From: Streptomyces humidus
GTDB lineage: Bacteria; Actinomycetota; Actinomycetes; Streptomycetales; Streptomycetaceae
DNA: 64,000 nt
Reading direction: 5' to 3'
Assembly (NCBI RefSeq): GCF_014649655.1
Contig: NZ_BMTL01000043.1
Span: 1-64,000, forward strand
Positions within the stretch are counted from its first letter, which is position 1. Every line of letters starts with the position of its first letter. Positions 33,104 to 41,942 of the stretch are shown piece after piece. The notes below the pieces were generated by a model. That model saw nothing but the letters and a program-made list of their open reading frames with translations, was not told the origin of the DNA and did not search any database. Position numbers and translations under genes: made by a program.

Positions 33104-34183
33104 ATGACCGACCGCGTTCGTGCCGGCATCATCGGCGTGGGCTTCATGGGCACGGTCCATGCCCGCGCGGTCCGCCGCGCAGGCGCAGTCGTCTCCCGCA
33201 CCGCGGGATCGACACCGGACTCCTCCCGCGCCGCGACCGGGCGCATCGGCGCCGAGATCCCCACCGACACCGTCGAGGAACTGCTGAGCGCGGACGACGT
33301 GGACGTGGTGCACGTCTGCACGCCCAACAGCACCCACGCCCCGCTGGTGCGGGCGGCGATCGCCGCCGGCAAGCACGTGGTGTGTGAGAAGCCGCTCGCG
33401 GTGGACCCCGGCGAGGCCGCCGAACTGGTCCGCCTCGCGGCGGACGCCGGGGTGACGGCGACGGTGCCCTTCGTCTACCGCTTCTACCCCACCGTGCGCG
33501 AGGCCCGGGCCCGGGTCGCCGACGGCAGCACCGGACCCGTGCGCCTGCTGCACGGCTCCTACCTCCAGGACTGGCTGGCCGAGGACACCGACGACGACTG
33601 GCGGGTCGACGCGGCGGCCGGCGGCCCCTCCAGGGCCTTCGCCGACATCGGCGTGCACTGGTGCGACCTGGTCGAGTTCGTGTCCGGCCACCGCATCACC
33701 CGCCTCGCCGCTCGCACCGTCGTCGCCGTCCCCCAGCGGGGCGGACGGCCGGTGCGGACCGAGGACGCCGCGGTCGTGATGTTCGAGACCGACCGGGGCG
33801 CCTTCGGCAACCTGACCGTCAGTCAGGTGAGCCCGGGACGCAAGAACCGGCTGTGGCTCTCGGTCGACGGCTCGGCCGAAAGCCTCTGCTTCGACCAGGA
33901 GAGTCCCGAGTCCCTGTGGGTCGGCGGCCGCCACGCCAACCTGCAACTGCTGCGCGGCGCCGGCGAACACCCCGCCGGGGCGCGCTACAACGTCGTACCC
34001 GCCGGCCATCCGCAGGGCTACCAGGACTGCTTCGACGCCTTCGTCGCCGACACCTACGCAGCCGTCGGCGGGGACGTCGCCGACGGCCTGCCCACCTTCG
34101 CCGACGGCCTGCGCGCCGCCCGCATCACCGAAGCCGTCCTCGCCTCCGCCCGCACCGGCGGCTGGACCGAGGTGGCCGGGTGA
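33104..34183 (+). CDS. Gfo/Idh/MocA-family oxidoreductase
   Basis: The 359-aa protein has an N-terminal Rossmann motif GVGFMGTVHARA and the family signature EKPLAVDPGEAAELV, with the catalytic region around GGPSRAFADIGVHWCDL. Family members oxidise or reduce sugar hydroxyls, often at C3. With the adjacent GMC-type oxidase and C-glycoside lyase-like genes, it probably reduces the 3-keto sugar released from a glycoside, or oxidises its 3-hydroxyl. It starts a run of catabolic genes 171 bp after the ATPase. Confidence 0.88.
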   Translation: MTDRVRAGIIGVGFMGTVHARAVRRAGAVVSRTAGSTPDSSRAATGRIGAEIPTDTVEELLSADDVDVVHVCTPNSTHAPLVRAAIAAGKHVVCEKPLAVDPGEAAELVRLAADAGVTATVPFVYRFYPTVREARARVADGSTGPVRLLHGSYLQDWLAEDTDDDWRVDAAAGGPSRAFADIGVHWCDLVEFVSGHRITRLAARTVVAVPQRGGRPVRTEDAAVVMFETDRGAFGNLTVSQVSPGRKNRLWLSVDGSAESLCFDQESPESLWVGGRHANLQLLRGAGEHPAGARYNVVPAGHPQGYQDCFDAFVADTYAAVGGDVADGLPTFADGLRAARITEAVLASARTGGWTEVAG

Positions 34184-34227
34184 TCCCCGCCGACCGTTCC
34201 CCCCTCAACAGAAGGACGAGCACCCCC

Positions 34228-35772
34228 ATGACCCGGACATTCCCCGACGCGGTCGACGTGGCCGTCGTCGGCAGCGGACCCTGCGGCGCGGCCTACGCGC
34301 GCGTGCTGAGCGAGCTGTGCCCGGCCGCCGCCGTGGCCGTCTTCGAGGCCGGTCCGCTGCTGGCCGACCCGCCCGGCACGCACGTGAAGAACATCGTCGA
34401 CCCCGCCGAGCGGGCGCGCGCGCAGCGGCGCTCCGAAGGACCCGCGCCGCTCGCCGCCGGCACCGCGACCGACACCATGGACGGGTACGCCGACGACGCG
34501 CCCCGGCTGGTCCGCCCCGGCACCTTCCTGCTGGCCGACGGATACCGTCAGCCGGGTGAGGACGGCCTGCCCGGCGCGGCGATGTCGAGCAACGTCGGCG
34601 GCATGGGCGCCCACTGGACCGGCGCCTGCCCGCGCCCCGGCGGGAGCGAGCGCATCGCGTTCCTGCCCGACCTGGACACGCTGCTCGCGGAGGCGGAGCG
34701 CCTGCTCCACGTCGACGCGCGCGCCTTCGACGACGCCCCGTTCGCCGACGAGGTGCGCAAGCGGCTCGCCGCCGCCCTGGACGAGGGCCGGGACGACGAC
34801 CGCCTCGTCGCCCCGATGCCGCTGGCCGTCGTCCGCCACGACGACGGCCGGGTCACCTGGTCCGGCTCCGACGTCGTCTTCGGCGAGGAGACGCGCGCCA
34901 ACCCCCACTGCACCCTCGTCCCCGAGGCGCTCGTCACCGAGGTGATCGTCGCCGACGGCCGCGCCTCGGGCGTCCGGGTCCGCGACCTGCCCACGGGCGA
35001 GGAGCACGTCGTCCACGCCCGGTTCGTCGTCGTCGCCGCCGACGCGCTGCGCACCCCGCAGCTGCTGTGGGCCTCCGGCGTCCGCCCGCACGCCCTGGGC
35101 CGCTACCTCAACGACCAGCCGCAGACGGTGTTCGCGGTCCGCCTGCGTGACGTCGTCGACGCGCCCGAGGAGCAGGACGGGCCGCGCGACGAGCCGGCGA
35201 TCGTCCCGCACAGCGGCGTCAACTGGGTGCCCTACACCGACGACGAGCCGTTCCACGGCCAGGTCATGCAGCTCGACGCCTCTCCGGTGCCGCTGGCGCC
35301 GGACGACGTCCCCGCGCCCGGCTCGATCGTCGGCCTCGGCTGGTTCTGCGCCAAGGACGTGCGGGAGTCCGACCGGGTGGAGTTCGACGAGAGCGCGACC
35401 GACCCGTACGGCATGCCGGCCATGCGCCTCCACTACCGGCTCACCGAACGCGACCACGCCTCGATCGAGGCCGCGCGTGCCGCGGTGCGGCGTGCCGCCG
35501 CCGCGCTCGGCGACCCGCTGGGCGAGGAGCCGCTCACCTTCCCGCCCGGCGCCTCCCTGCACTACCAGGGCACGGTGCGGATGGGCGAGACGGACGACGG
35601 CACGTCGGTCTGCTCGCCCACCTCGCAGGTCTGGGACGTCGAGGGCCTGTACGTGGCCGGCAACGGCGTCATCCCCACCGCGACCGCCTGCAACCCCACG
35701 CTCACCTCCGTCGCCCTCGCCGTCGGCGGGGCCCGTGACATCGCCGCCAAGCTCACCGCCGTAAGGAACTGA
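34228..35772 (+). CDS. GMC-type FAD oxidoreductase, pyranose/C-glycoside 3-oxidase-like
   Basis: The 514-aa flavoprotein begins with the dinucleotide-binding motif VAVVGSGPCGAAYARVL, has MSSNVGGMGAHWTGACPRP for flavin attachment or contact, and ends with the GMC signature region NGVIPTATACNPTLTSVALA, including the catalytic His/Asn area (SLHYQGTVRMG). The pattern resembles bacterial pyranose oxidases and FAD-dependent C-glycoside 3-oxidases (CarA type). Oxidation of the sugar 3-hydroxyl is the activating step for C-glycoside cleavage. The location directly before the lyase-like fusion gene supports this. Exact substrate is inferred. Confidence 0.82.
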   Translation: MTRTFPDAVDVAVVGSGPCGAAYARVLSELCPAAAVAVFEAGPLLADPPGTHVKNIVDPAERARAQRRSEGPAPLAAGTATDTMDGYADDAPRLVRPGTFLLADGYRQPGEDGLPGAAMSSNVGGMGAHWTGACPRPGGSERIAFLPDLDTLLAEAERLLHVDARAFDDAPFADEVRKRLAAALDEGRDDDRLVAPMPLAVVRHDDGRVTWSGSDVVFGEETRANPHCTLVPEALVTEVIVADGRASGVRVRDLPTGEEHVVHARFVVVAADALRTPQLLWASGVRPHALGRYLNDQPQTVFAVRLRDVVDAPEEQDGPRDEPAIVPHSGVNWVPYTDDEPFHGQVMQLDASPVPLAPDDVPAPGSIVGLGWFCAKDVRESDRVEFDESATDPYGMPAMRLHYRLTERDHASIEAARAAVRRAAAALGDPLGEEPLTFPPGASLHYQGTVRMGETDDGTSVCSPTSQVWDVEGLYVAGNGVIPTATACNPTLTSVALAVGGARDIAAKLTAVRN

Positions 35773-35776
35773 ACCC

Positions 35777-37075
35777 ATGCTCGACTTCGCCATCATCCAG
35801 GGCCGGGGCTTTCACAACGTCGTCGAAGGCGGCCGCGTCACCGGCTTCCGGTTCCAGCTGCGCAACCCCAACTACCGCGGTGTCGCGGCGAGTCTCCTCG
35901 ACGGGATCGACGTCGTCGTCGACGGGGAGCGGATCCCCGACCACGTCCCGCTGTGGACGCTGCAGGGCCGCACCCTCACCCTCGACGAGCTGCGCGCCTC
36001 CACCGACGTGCGCTGGCAGCTCGACGAGACCGCGACGATCACGGTGCCGAAGCCCGGCGGCCTCACGCCCGGCGTCCACGAACTCGAGGTGGTCGTCCAC
36101 CTGCGCCGCTCCTACTTCCCGCCGCTGATCGCGCGGACCCCGTTCACCGCCACCGGCAAGGGCGTGATCGTCCCCGCGGCGCCGGAGGGCGGCCTGCGGT
36201 TCGGCGTCTCCACCTACAGCTACACCGGCGACCTCCACACGACGATGACGCTCGAGGACGTCGTCGCCGACATCGCCGACATGGGGGCCACCGGCATCGA
36301 GATCCTGGGCGAGGGCAACATCCCCGGCTATCCCTCGCCCGACCCGGCCTGGGTCGACGCCTGGCACCGCCTGCTGGACACCCACGGGATCACCCCGACG
36401 AACTACGGCTCCTGGGTCGACACCACCCTGTGGCGCGACCGCGACCTCACCGCCGAGGAGGGGGCGGACCGGCTGCGGTCCGACCTGCGCACGGCCCACC
36501 GGCTCGGATTCACCTCCGTGCGGCCGAAGTTCGGCGTCACCTCCTGGCAACTGGACCCGCACCCGATCTGGCAGGAGGCCGTCGAGCGCTCGCTCGACCT
36601 GGCCGCCGAACTCGACGTCGTCATCTGCCCCGAGATCCACGCACCGACGCCCATCCGGCACCCCGTCACCCAGGGATACCTCGACTTCATCGAGCGCACC
36701 GGCAGCAAGCACTTCAAGCTGCTGATCGACACCGGAATCTTCCAGACGGCGCCGGTCCTCGGCGACTACGCCGAGGAGATCGACCCGGCGGACGGCGACG
36801 AGGTGCCCGAGCACCTCAGGGCGCTCGCCGTGCCGATGGCCGACCTCGTCGAGGTGCTGCCCCACGTCCACTTCATCCAGGCCAAGTTCTTCGACATCGA
36901 CGACCGGCTGAACGACCTGCACGTGCCGTGGGGGGAGATCGTCCCGACGCTGCGGCAGGCCGGCTGGTCGGGCTGGCTGTCGAGCGAGTACGAGGGCCGG
37001 CGCGAGCCGTACCGCGGCCGCGACCAGGTCCGCCGTCAGCACGCGCTGCTGCGCACCCTCGCCGCCGGGCGGTGA
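35777..37075 (+). CDS. Fused C-glycoside deglycosidase: DUF6379-like domain plus TIM barrel
   Basis: This 432-aa protein combines two parts. Residues about 1-125 resemble the small beta subunit of C-glycoside deglycosidases (DUF6379): FHNVVEGGRVTGFRFQLRNP, GVAASLLDGIDVVVDGERIP and TVPKPGGLTPGVHELEVVV. Residues about 135-430 are a xylose-isomerase-like TIM barrel with candidate metal ligands in GIEILGEGN, CPEIHAP, KLLIDTGIF and HFIQAKFF. In characterised enzymes (DgpBC, CarBC) these are separate alpha and beta chains that cleave the C-C bond of a 3-keto-C-glycoside. No stop separates them here. It starts five bases after the oxidase gene. Confidence 0.8.
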   Translation: MLDFAIIQGRGFHNVVEGGRVTGFRFQLRNPNYRGVAASLLDGIDVVVDGERIPDHVPLWTLQGRTLTLDELRASTDVRWQLDETATITVPKPGGLTPGVHELEVVVHLRRSYFPPLIARTPFTATGKGVIVPAAPEGGLRFGVSTYSYTGDLHTTMTLEDVVADIADMGATGIEILGEGNIPGYPSPDPAWVDAWHRLLDTHGITPTNYGSWVDTTLWRDRDLTAEEGADRLRSDLRTAHRLGFTSVRPKFGVTSWQLDPHPIWQEAVERSLDLAAELDVVICPEIHAPTPIRHPVTQGYLDFIERTGSKHFKLLIDTGIFQTAPVLGDYAEEIDPADGDEVPEHLRALAVPMADLVEVLPHVHFIQAKFFDIDDRLNDLHVPWGEIVPTLRQAGWSGWLSSEYEGRREPYRGRDQVRRQHALLRTLAAGR

Positions 37076-37079
37076 CCCG

Positions 37080-38096
37080 ATGAGGCGACCCGTCACCCTT
37101 TTCACCGGCCAGTGGGCCGACCTGCCGTTCGAGGAGGTCTGCCGGCTGGCGTCCTCCTGGGGCTACGACGGACTGGAGATCGCCTGCTGGGGCGACCACC
37201 TCGACCCCGACCGCGGGGCCGTCGACGACGCCTACCTCGACGGGAGACGAGCCCTGCTCGACCGGTACGGGCTCCAGGTGCACGCCATCTCCAACCACCT
37301 CAAGGGCCAGGCGGTCTGCGACGACCCGATCGACGCCCGCCACCGCGCCATGCTGCCGGACTCCGTGTGGGGCGACGGCGACCCCGAGGGCGTCCGGCGG
37401 CGCGCGGCCGAGGAGATGAAGAACACCGCCCGCACCGCCGCCCGCCTCGGCGTCGACACCGTCGTGGGCTTCACCGGATCGGCGATCTGGAAGTACGTGG
37501 CCATGTTCCCGCCGGTGTCGCAGGACGTCGTCGACGCGGGCTACGCCGACTTCGCGAACCGCTGGAACCCGATCCTCGACGTCTTCGACGAGGTGGGCGT
37601 CCGGTTCGCCCACGAGGTGCACCCCTCGGAGATCGCCTACGACTACTGGACGACGAAGCGCACCCTGGAGGCGATCGGCCACCGGGAGGCGTTCGGGCTC
37701 AACTGGGACCCCAGCCACATGATGTGGCAGGACCTGGACCCGGTGGCGTTCATCCTGGACTTCGCCGACCGGATCTACCACGTCGACTGCAAGGACGTGA
37801 AGCTCCACACCGGGGGCGGCCGCAACGGGCGGCTCGGCTCGCACCTGGCCTGGGCCGACCCCCGCCGCGGCTGGGACTTCGTCTCCACCGGCCACGGCGA
37901 CGTCCCCTGGGAGCAGTGCTTCCGGGCGCTCAACGCCATCGGTTACACCGGCCCGGTCTCCATCGAGTGGGAGGACGCGGGCATGGACCGCCTCGTCGGC
38001 GCCCCCGACGCCCTGCGGTACGTCCGCTCCCACCTGTTCGACGCCCCCGCCGCCGCCTTCGACGCCGCCTTCAGCAACCGGAGCCAGCCCTCATGA
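37080..38096 (+). CDS. Sugar phosphate isomerase/epimerase-family TIM-barrel protein
   Basis: The 338-aa protein is an AP_endonuc_2/xylose isomerase-like TIM barrel. Metal-site candidates are Glu in LEIACWGDH, Glu in FAHEVHPSE, Asp in LNWDPSHMMWQ, Asp/His in YHVDCKD and Glu in SIEWEDAG. Members include 3-keto-sugar epimerases, hydrolases and lyases. Next to the fused deglycosidase, it may process the released 3-keto sugar. It starts five bases after the preceding stop and overlaps the GH43 gene by four bases. Confidence 0.85.
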   Translation: MRRPVTLFTGQWADLPFEEVCRLASSWGYDGLEIACWGDHLDPDRGAVDDAYLDGRRALLDRYGLQVHAISNHLKGQAVCDDPIDARHRAMLPDSVWGDGDPEGVRRRAAEEMKNTARTAARLGVDTVVGFTGSAIWKYVAMFPPVSQDVVDAGYADFANRWNPILDVFDEVGVRFAHEVHPSEIAYDYWTTKRTLEAIGHREAFGLNWDPSHMMWQDLDPVAFILDFADRIYHVDCKDVKLHTGGGRNGRLGSHLAWADPRRGWDFVSTGHGDVPWEQCFRALNAIGYTGPVSIEWEDAGMDRLVGAPDALRYVRSHLFDAPAAAFDAAFSNRSQPS

Positions 38097-39604
38097 ACGA
38101 CCCGCAGCGCCCCGTCATCCCCGGATTCCATCCGGACCCGTCGATCTGCCGGGTGGGGGACACGTACTACCTGGCCACCTCCAGCTTCGAGTACGCCCCG
38201 GGCGTACCGGTCTTCCGCTCCACCGACCTCCGCTCGTGGGAACAGATCGGCAACGCGCTCGACCGGCCCTCCCAGCTGGACGTCTCCCAGGCCGGCCCGT
38301 CGGGCGGCGTCTTCGCGCCGACCCTGCGCCACCACGACGGCCGCTTCTGGATGATCACCACCAACTGGTCCGACGAGGGGGGCCAGGTGCTGGTGCACGC
38401 CGAGGACCCGGCCGGTCCCTGGTCGGATCCTGTGCGCATCCCGTCGGCCGTCGGCATCGACCCCGACCTCGCCTGGGACGACGACGGCACCTGTCTGATG
38501 AGCTACGCCGGGTTCGGCCCGCAGGGCGGCGAGGGCATCGTGCAGTCGGCCATCGACCCGTTCACCGGCGAGGTGCTCGGCGAACGGCGGTGGCTGTGGT
38601 CGGGCACCGGCGGCAAGTTCCCCGAGGGGCCGCACCTCTACCGCGTCGGCGATCTGTGGTACCTGCTCGTGGCCGAGGGCGGTACCGAGCGCGGACACGC
38701 CGTGACGATCGCCCGCGGCCCGTCGCCGCGGGGACCGTTCGAGAGCAGCCCGCGCAACCCGGTGCTCACCCACCGCGGCACGGACCTGCCGGTGCAGAAC
38801 ACCGGCCACGCCGACCTGGTCGAGCGGCCGGACGGCAGCTGGGCGATCGTCTACCACGGCGTCCGCGCCCGGGGGTCGAGCCCCGAATGGCACGTGCTCG
38901 GCCGGGAGACCTTCGCCGACGAGGTGATCTGGGAGGACGGCTGGCCCGTGCCGGCCGGGCACATCGCGCCCGCCCGGCCCGCGGAGACCGCGGTCCGCCA
39001 GGAGCTGACGGGACAAACCCTGCCGCCGGACTGGGTCGCGGCCTCCCGCTTCCCCGCCGAGGCCGTCAGCCGGGAGGACGCCGGATGGCGGGTCACCGCC
39101 GTCGGTGCCGACCCGGTGTTCGTCGGCCGCCGGCAGGAGCACCTGTTCGCACAGGTCAGGGCCCGGATCGTGGTGGAAGGCACAGGCGGCCTCTCCGTCC
39201 GCGTCGACCCCCGGCACGCCCTCGAACTCGAGGTCGCCGACGGGGCCGTGGAAGCGGTCTGGGCGGTGGGCGACGTCCGGCACCGGCTGGGCCGCGCGGA
39301 GCTGGCCGGCGAGGCCGACCTGGAGCTGCGGATGCTGCCCTCGCAAGGACACGAGTTCTCCACGGCCCGCGGGCCGGACCGCGTGGTCGCCGGGGTCCGT
39401 CTGGGCGACGGCTTCGTGCCGCTCGGCGAGGTGGACGGACGTTACCTCTCCACCGAGGTCGCCGGCGGGATGACCGGCCGGATGGTGGGCCTCGCGGCCA
39501 CCCGCGGCAGCGTGCTGGTCCGCTCCTTCGAGTACCTCGGCTCCGACGACCCGGCGGTGGTCGGGGGCGGCCCGGCGGCGCCCGTGAACTGGGCGGCCGA
39601 GTGA
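38093..39604 (+). CDS. Glycoside hydrolase family 43 protein
   Basis: The 503-aa protein has the five-blade propeller pattern of GH43 beta-xylosidase/alpha-arabinofuranosidase enzymes: the catalytic base Asp in GFHPDPSICRVGDTYYL, the pKa modulator Asp in GIDPDLAWDDDG and the acid Glu in KFPEGPHLYRVG. A C-terminal beta-sandwich (from about residue 310) is typical of the large beta-xylosidase subgroup. No signal peptide is present, so it acts inside the cell on imported material, perhaps trimming pentosyl units from glycosides. It is coupled to the upstream gene by an ATGA overlap. Confidence 0.88.
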   Translation: MNDPQRPVIPGFHPDPSICRVGDTYYLATSSFEYAPGVPVFRSTDLRSWEQIGNALDRPSQLDVSQAGPSGGVFAPTLRHHDGRFWMITTNWSDEGGQVLVHAEDPAGPWSDPVRIPSAVGIDPDLAWDDDGTCLMSYAGFGPQGGEGIVQSAIDPFTGEVLGERRWLWSGTGGKFPEGPHLYRVGDLWYLLVAEGGTERGHAVTIARGPSPRGPFESSPRNPVLTHRGTDLPVQNTGHADLVERPDGSWAIVYHGVRARGSSPEWHVLGRETFADEVIWEDGWPVPAGHIAPARPAETAVRQELTGQTLPPDWVAASRFPAEAVSREDAGWRVTAVGADPVFVGRRQEHLFAQVRARIVVEGTGGLSVRVDPRHALELEVADGAVEAVWAVGDVRHRLGRAELAGEADLELRMLPSQGHEFSTARGPDRVVAGVRLGDGFVPLGEVDGRYLSTEVAGGMTGRMVGLAATRGSVLVRSFEYLGSDDPAVVGGGPAAPVNWAAE

Positions 39605-39698
39605 GCCGCCGCGCTTCCGAGAGGTGACCCCGGGCGGAAAGCGCGGCACCAGTGGCGCACGGCCGCTGTCGAACAACCGACTCCGAGAGGGAGAACCG

Positions 39699-40637
39699 AT
39701 GGCCGAGGCCCGGACCGACGACTTCCTGGCCCGCTGGCTGACGCCGCCCGAGCCCACCCGGCGCCGAGACGGCGCGCACCACTACGCCGGCGCCGTCTAC
39801 GCGGCGGTGCCCGGCTACCGGGCACTCGAGCTGGACCTGTGGGTCCCCGGCACGGCCGGCCCGGCGCCGCTGGTCGTCTGGGTGCACGGCGGAGCGTGGA
39901 TGTCGGGCAACCGGCGGCTGCTGCCCCCGGGCCTGCGACCGGACCAGCTCTTCGACGAGCTGCTGGCGGCCGGGCTGGCCGTGGCGACGATCGAGTACCG
40001 CCACGCCCGTGAGAGCGGCTTCCCCGCGCAGTTGCACGACGCCAAGGCGGCCGTGCGCTGGCTCCGCCACCACGCGGACCGGCTGCGGATCGACCCGCGC
40101 CGGATCGGCATCGGCGGCGAGTCGGCCGGCGGCCACCTCGCCGCGCTGGTCGCGCTCACCGCCGACCGGCCCGAACTGGAGGGGAACGTCGGTGTCACCG
40201 GCCCGTCGAGCGCGGTCGACGTCGTCGTCGACTGGTACGGGGTGGCCTCCGCAGAGACGATGCCCGAGTTCGCGCTTCCGCCCGAGGTCGCCGCCCGCCT
40301 GGGGCCCGAGGAACTCGTCCCCCCGCTGGACGTCCTCCTCGACGGCGTCGACGCCGCAGGGCGGGCCGCCGTCAGCCCGGTGGCCCATGTCGCCCCCGGC
40401 GCCCCGCCGTTTCTGCTGGTGCACGGCACGGCCGACGACGTCGTGCCCTACGCGCAGAGCGAGCTGCTGGCCCAGAGGCTGCGCGCGGCCGGCGCCGACG
40501 TGCGGCTCGAGCCCGTGCCCGGCGCCGGGCACGGCTTCGACGGCTGCGCCGACGTCGACGCCGTCGTCCGTCTCTCGGTCGGCTACCTCGCCGACGCCCT
40601 GCTCCCCCTGCCCGCAGGCCCGGATGCCGGTCGTTGA
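39699..40637 (+). CDS. Alpha/beta-hydrolase esterase, 3' end supplied by the insertion element
   Basis: The 312-aa protein is an alpha/beta hydrolase of the carboxylesterase/BD-FAE type, with oxyanion-hole HGGAWMSG, nucleophile Ser in GGESAGGH, acid Asp in VHGTADDVV and catalytic His in GAGHGFDG. It may remove acyl groups from glycosides. GAGAGGGAGA precedes the ATG. The stop codon TGA (40635-40637) lies inside the right end of the insertion element, so the last native residues were probably replaced or lost; the catalytic triad is intact. It is the last gene of the glycoside operon. Confidence 0.86.
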   Translation: MAEARTDDFLARWLTPPEPTRRRDGAHHYAGAVYAAVPGYRALELDLWVPGTAGPAPLVVWVHGGAWMSGNRRLLPPGLRPDQLFDELLAAGLAVATIEYRHARESGFPAQLHDAKAAVRWLRHHADRLRIDPRRIGIGGESAGGHLAALVALTADRPELEGNVGVTGPSSAVDVVVDWYGVASAETMPEFALPPEVAARLGPEELVPPLDVLLDGVDAAGRAAVSPVAHVAPGAPPFLLVHGTADDVVPYAQSELLAQRLRAAGADVRLEPVPGAGHGFDGCADVDAVVRLSVGYLADALLPLPAGPDAGR

Positions 40638-40790
40638 CTTGCTCCTCGGGCTGAAGCCCGAGGATTCTGGCCTTCTCGATCGTTGCTGTGCCGCTACGCG
40701 GCACGGGGTTCGGTCGGGAATCCGTGGCTTCCTGTTTCCTCGCGCTGTGCCAGAACGAGTTCTGGTCCTACCGGCGCTCCGCAGGCCGAC
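40633..40790 (-). ncRNA. Candidate omega-RNA (reRNA) overlapping the tnpB 3' end
   Basis: TnpB nucleases use a guide RNA transcribed from the 3' end of tnpB and the element's right end, with the guide taken from DNA just beyond the tip. Here this segment includes the last part of tnpB, about 60 noncoding bases and the terminal hairpin. The DNA beyond the tip would give a guide starting CGACCGGCATCC. The 5' boundary is a guess. Confidence 0.45.
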
Positions 40791-41917
40791 ACCGCCAGTC
40801 CGGCGGCCGTCTTCACGTTGATCGCGGCGTTCATGTCCCGGTCGTGGACGGTGCCGCAGGCGGTACAGGTCCATTCCCGGACGTTGAGGGGTGTGGGCCC
40901 GTCTTTGACGCCGCAGGTGGAGCAGACCTGACTCGTCGGCTCGAACCGGCCGATCTTGATCAGAGTCCGTCCGTACCGTTGTGCTTTGTACTCCAGCATG
41001 TTCACGAATGAGGCCCAGCCGGCGTCGTGGACGGACTTGGCCAGCCGGGTGCGTGCCAGTCCCGCCACCGACAGGTCCTCCACGGCGATCCCTTGGTTCT
41101 CGGAGATCAGCTGTGTGGAGAGCTGGTGGTGGAACTCATGGCGGGCATCGGTGACCTTGACGTGGGCGCGAGCGACCTTGAGCCGGGCCTTTTCGCGATT
41201 CTTCGAGCCTTTCTGCTTGCGGGACACCTCCCGCTGAGCCTTCTTCAGCTTCTTCTCCGCGCGGCGAAGGAAGCGCGGGGGGTCGATCTTCGTGCCGTCG
41301 GACAGGACCGCGAAGTGCGTGAGGCCGAGGTCGATGCCGATGGTGCGGTCGGTGGCGGGCATCCGGCCGGCATCCGCATGTGGGTCGGTGTCGATGACGA
41401 AGGAGGCGAAGTACCGCCCGGCGCAGTCCTTGACGACGGTGACCGAGGTGGGGGCGGCGGGCAGGGTCCGGGACCACTTCACCTTCACCGCACCGATCTT
41501 CGGCAGGTTCAGCCGTCCGCTGTCGGTGATCTTCCAGCGGGCGTTCGCGGTGAACCGGATCGACTGACGGGTGTCCTTGCGGGACTTGAACCGCGGCGCA
41601 CCCGTCCCGGGCCCCTTGCGGGTGCCCTTGAGGGAGGCGAAGAAGTTGTTGTAGGCGGTCTCGGCGTCGCGCAGGGACTGCTGGAGCACGACCGCGGAGA
41701 CCTCGCCCAGCCAGGACCGCTCCACGGTCTGCTTCGCCTGGGTGATCAGCCGTGTGGACAGCTCGCCGATCTTCGGAAACGGCTTCCCGGCCTTGCGGGC
41801 GCTCTCGCGCGCGTACACGGCGTCGTTGAACACGACGCGGGCGCACCCGAACGCCTTCGCCAACGCCTTCTGCTGGCCGGTGTCCGGGTACAGGCGGAAG
41901 CTGTACCGGAGCTGCAT
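40694..41917 (-). CDS. tnpB: TnpB RNA-guided nuclease (OrfB family)
   Basis: The 407-aa protein is a complete TnpB. It has the N-terminal LRYSFRLYPDTGQQ segment, the RuvC-type catalytic Asp in GIDLGLTHFAV, Glu in GIAVEDLSV, the C-terminal four-Cys zinc ribbon CSTCG and CTACG, and the last catalytic Asp in HDRDMNAAINV. All key residues are present. ATG 41917 is preferred over GTG 41926 because family members begin at MQLRY. TnpB cleaves DNA next to a TAM under RNA guidance and helps retain the element. It is divergent from tnpA by 25 bp. Confidence 0.93.
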   Translation of the reverse strand: MQLRYSFRLYPDTGQQKALAKAFGCARVVFNDAVYARESARKAGKPFPKIGELSTRLITQAKQTVERSWLGEVSAVVLQQSLRDAETAYNNFFASLKGTRKGPGTGAPRFKSRKDTRQSIRFTANARWKITDSGRLNLPKIGAVKVKWSRTLPAAPTSVTVVKDCAGRYFASFVIDTDPHADAGRMPATDRTIGIDLGLTHFAVLSDGTKIDPPRFLRRAEKKLKKAQREVSRKQKGSKNREKARLKVARAHVKVTDARHEFHHQLSTQLISENQGIAVEDLSVAGLARTRLAKSVHDAGWASFVNMLEYKAQRYGRTLIKIGRFEPTSQVCSTCGVKDGPTPLNVREWTCTACGTVHDRDMNAAINVKTAAGLAVSACGAPVGPELVLAQREETGSHGFPTEPRAA

Positions 41918-41942
41918 GACGGCCACGCTACATACTTGGGTT

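Noticed and set aside
1..40730. Composite transposon carrying the catabolic genes
   Set aside because: The flanking ends are inverted right ends of an IS200/IS605 element, which moves as single-stranded DNA from a left to a right end. This geometry cannot mobilise the interval as a unit.
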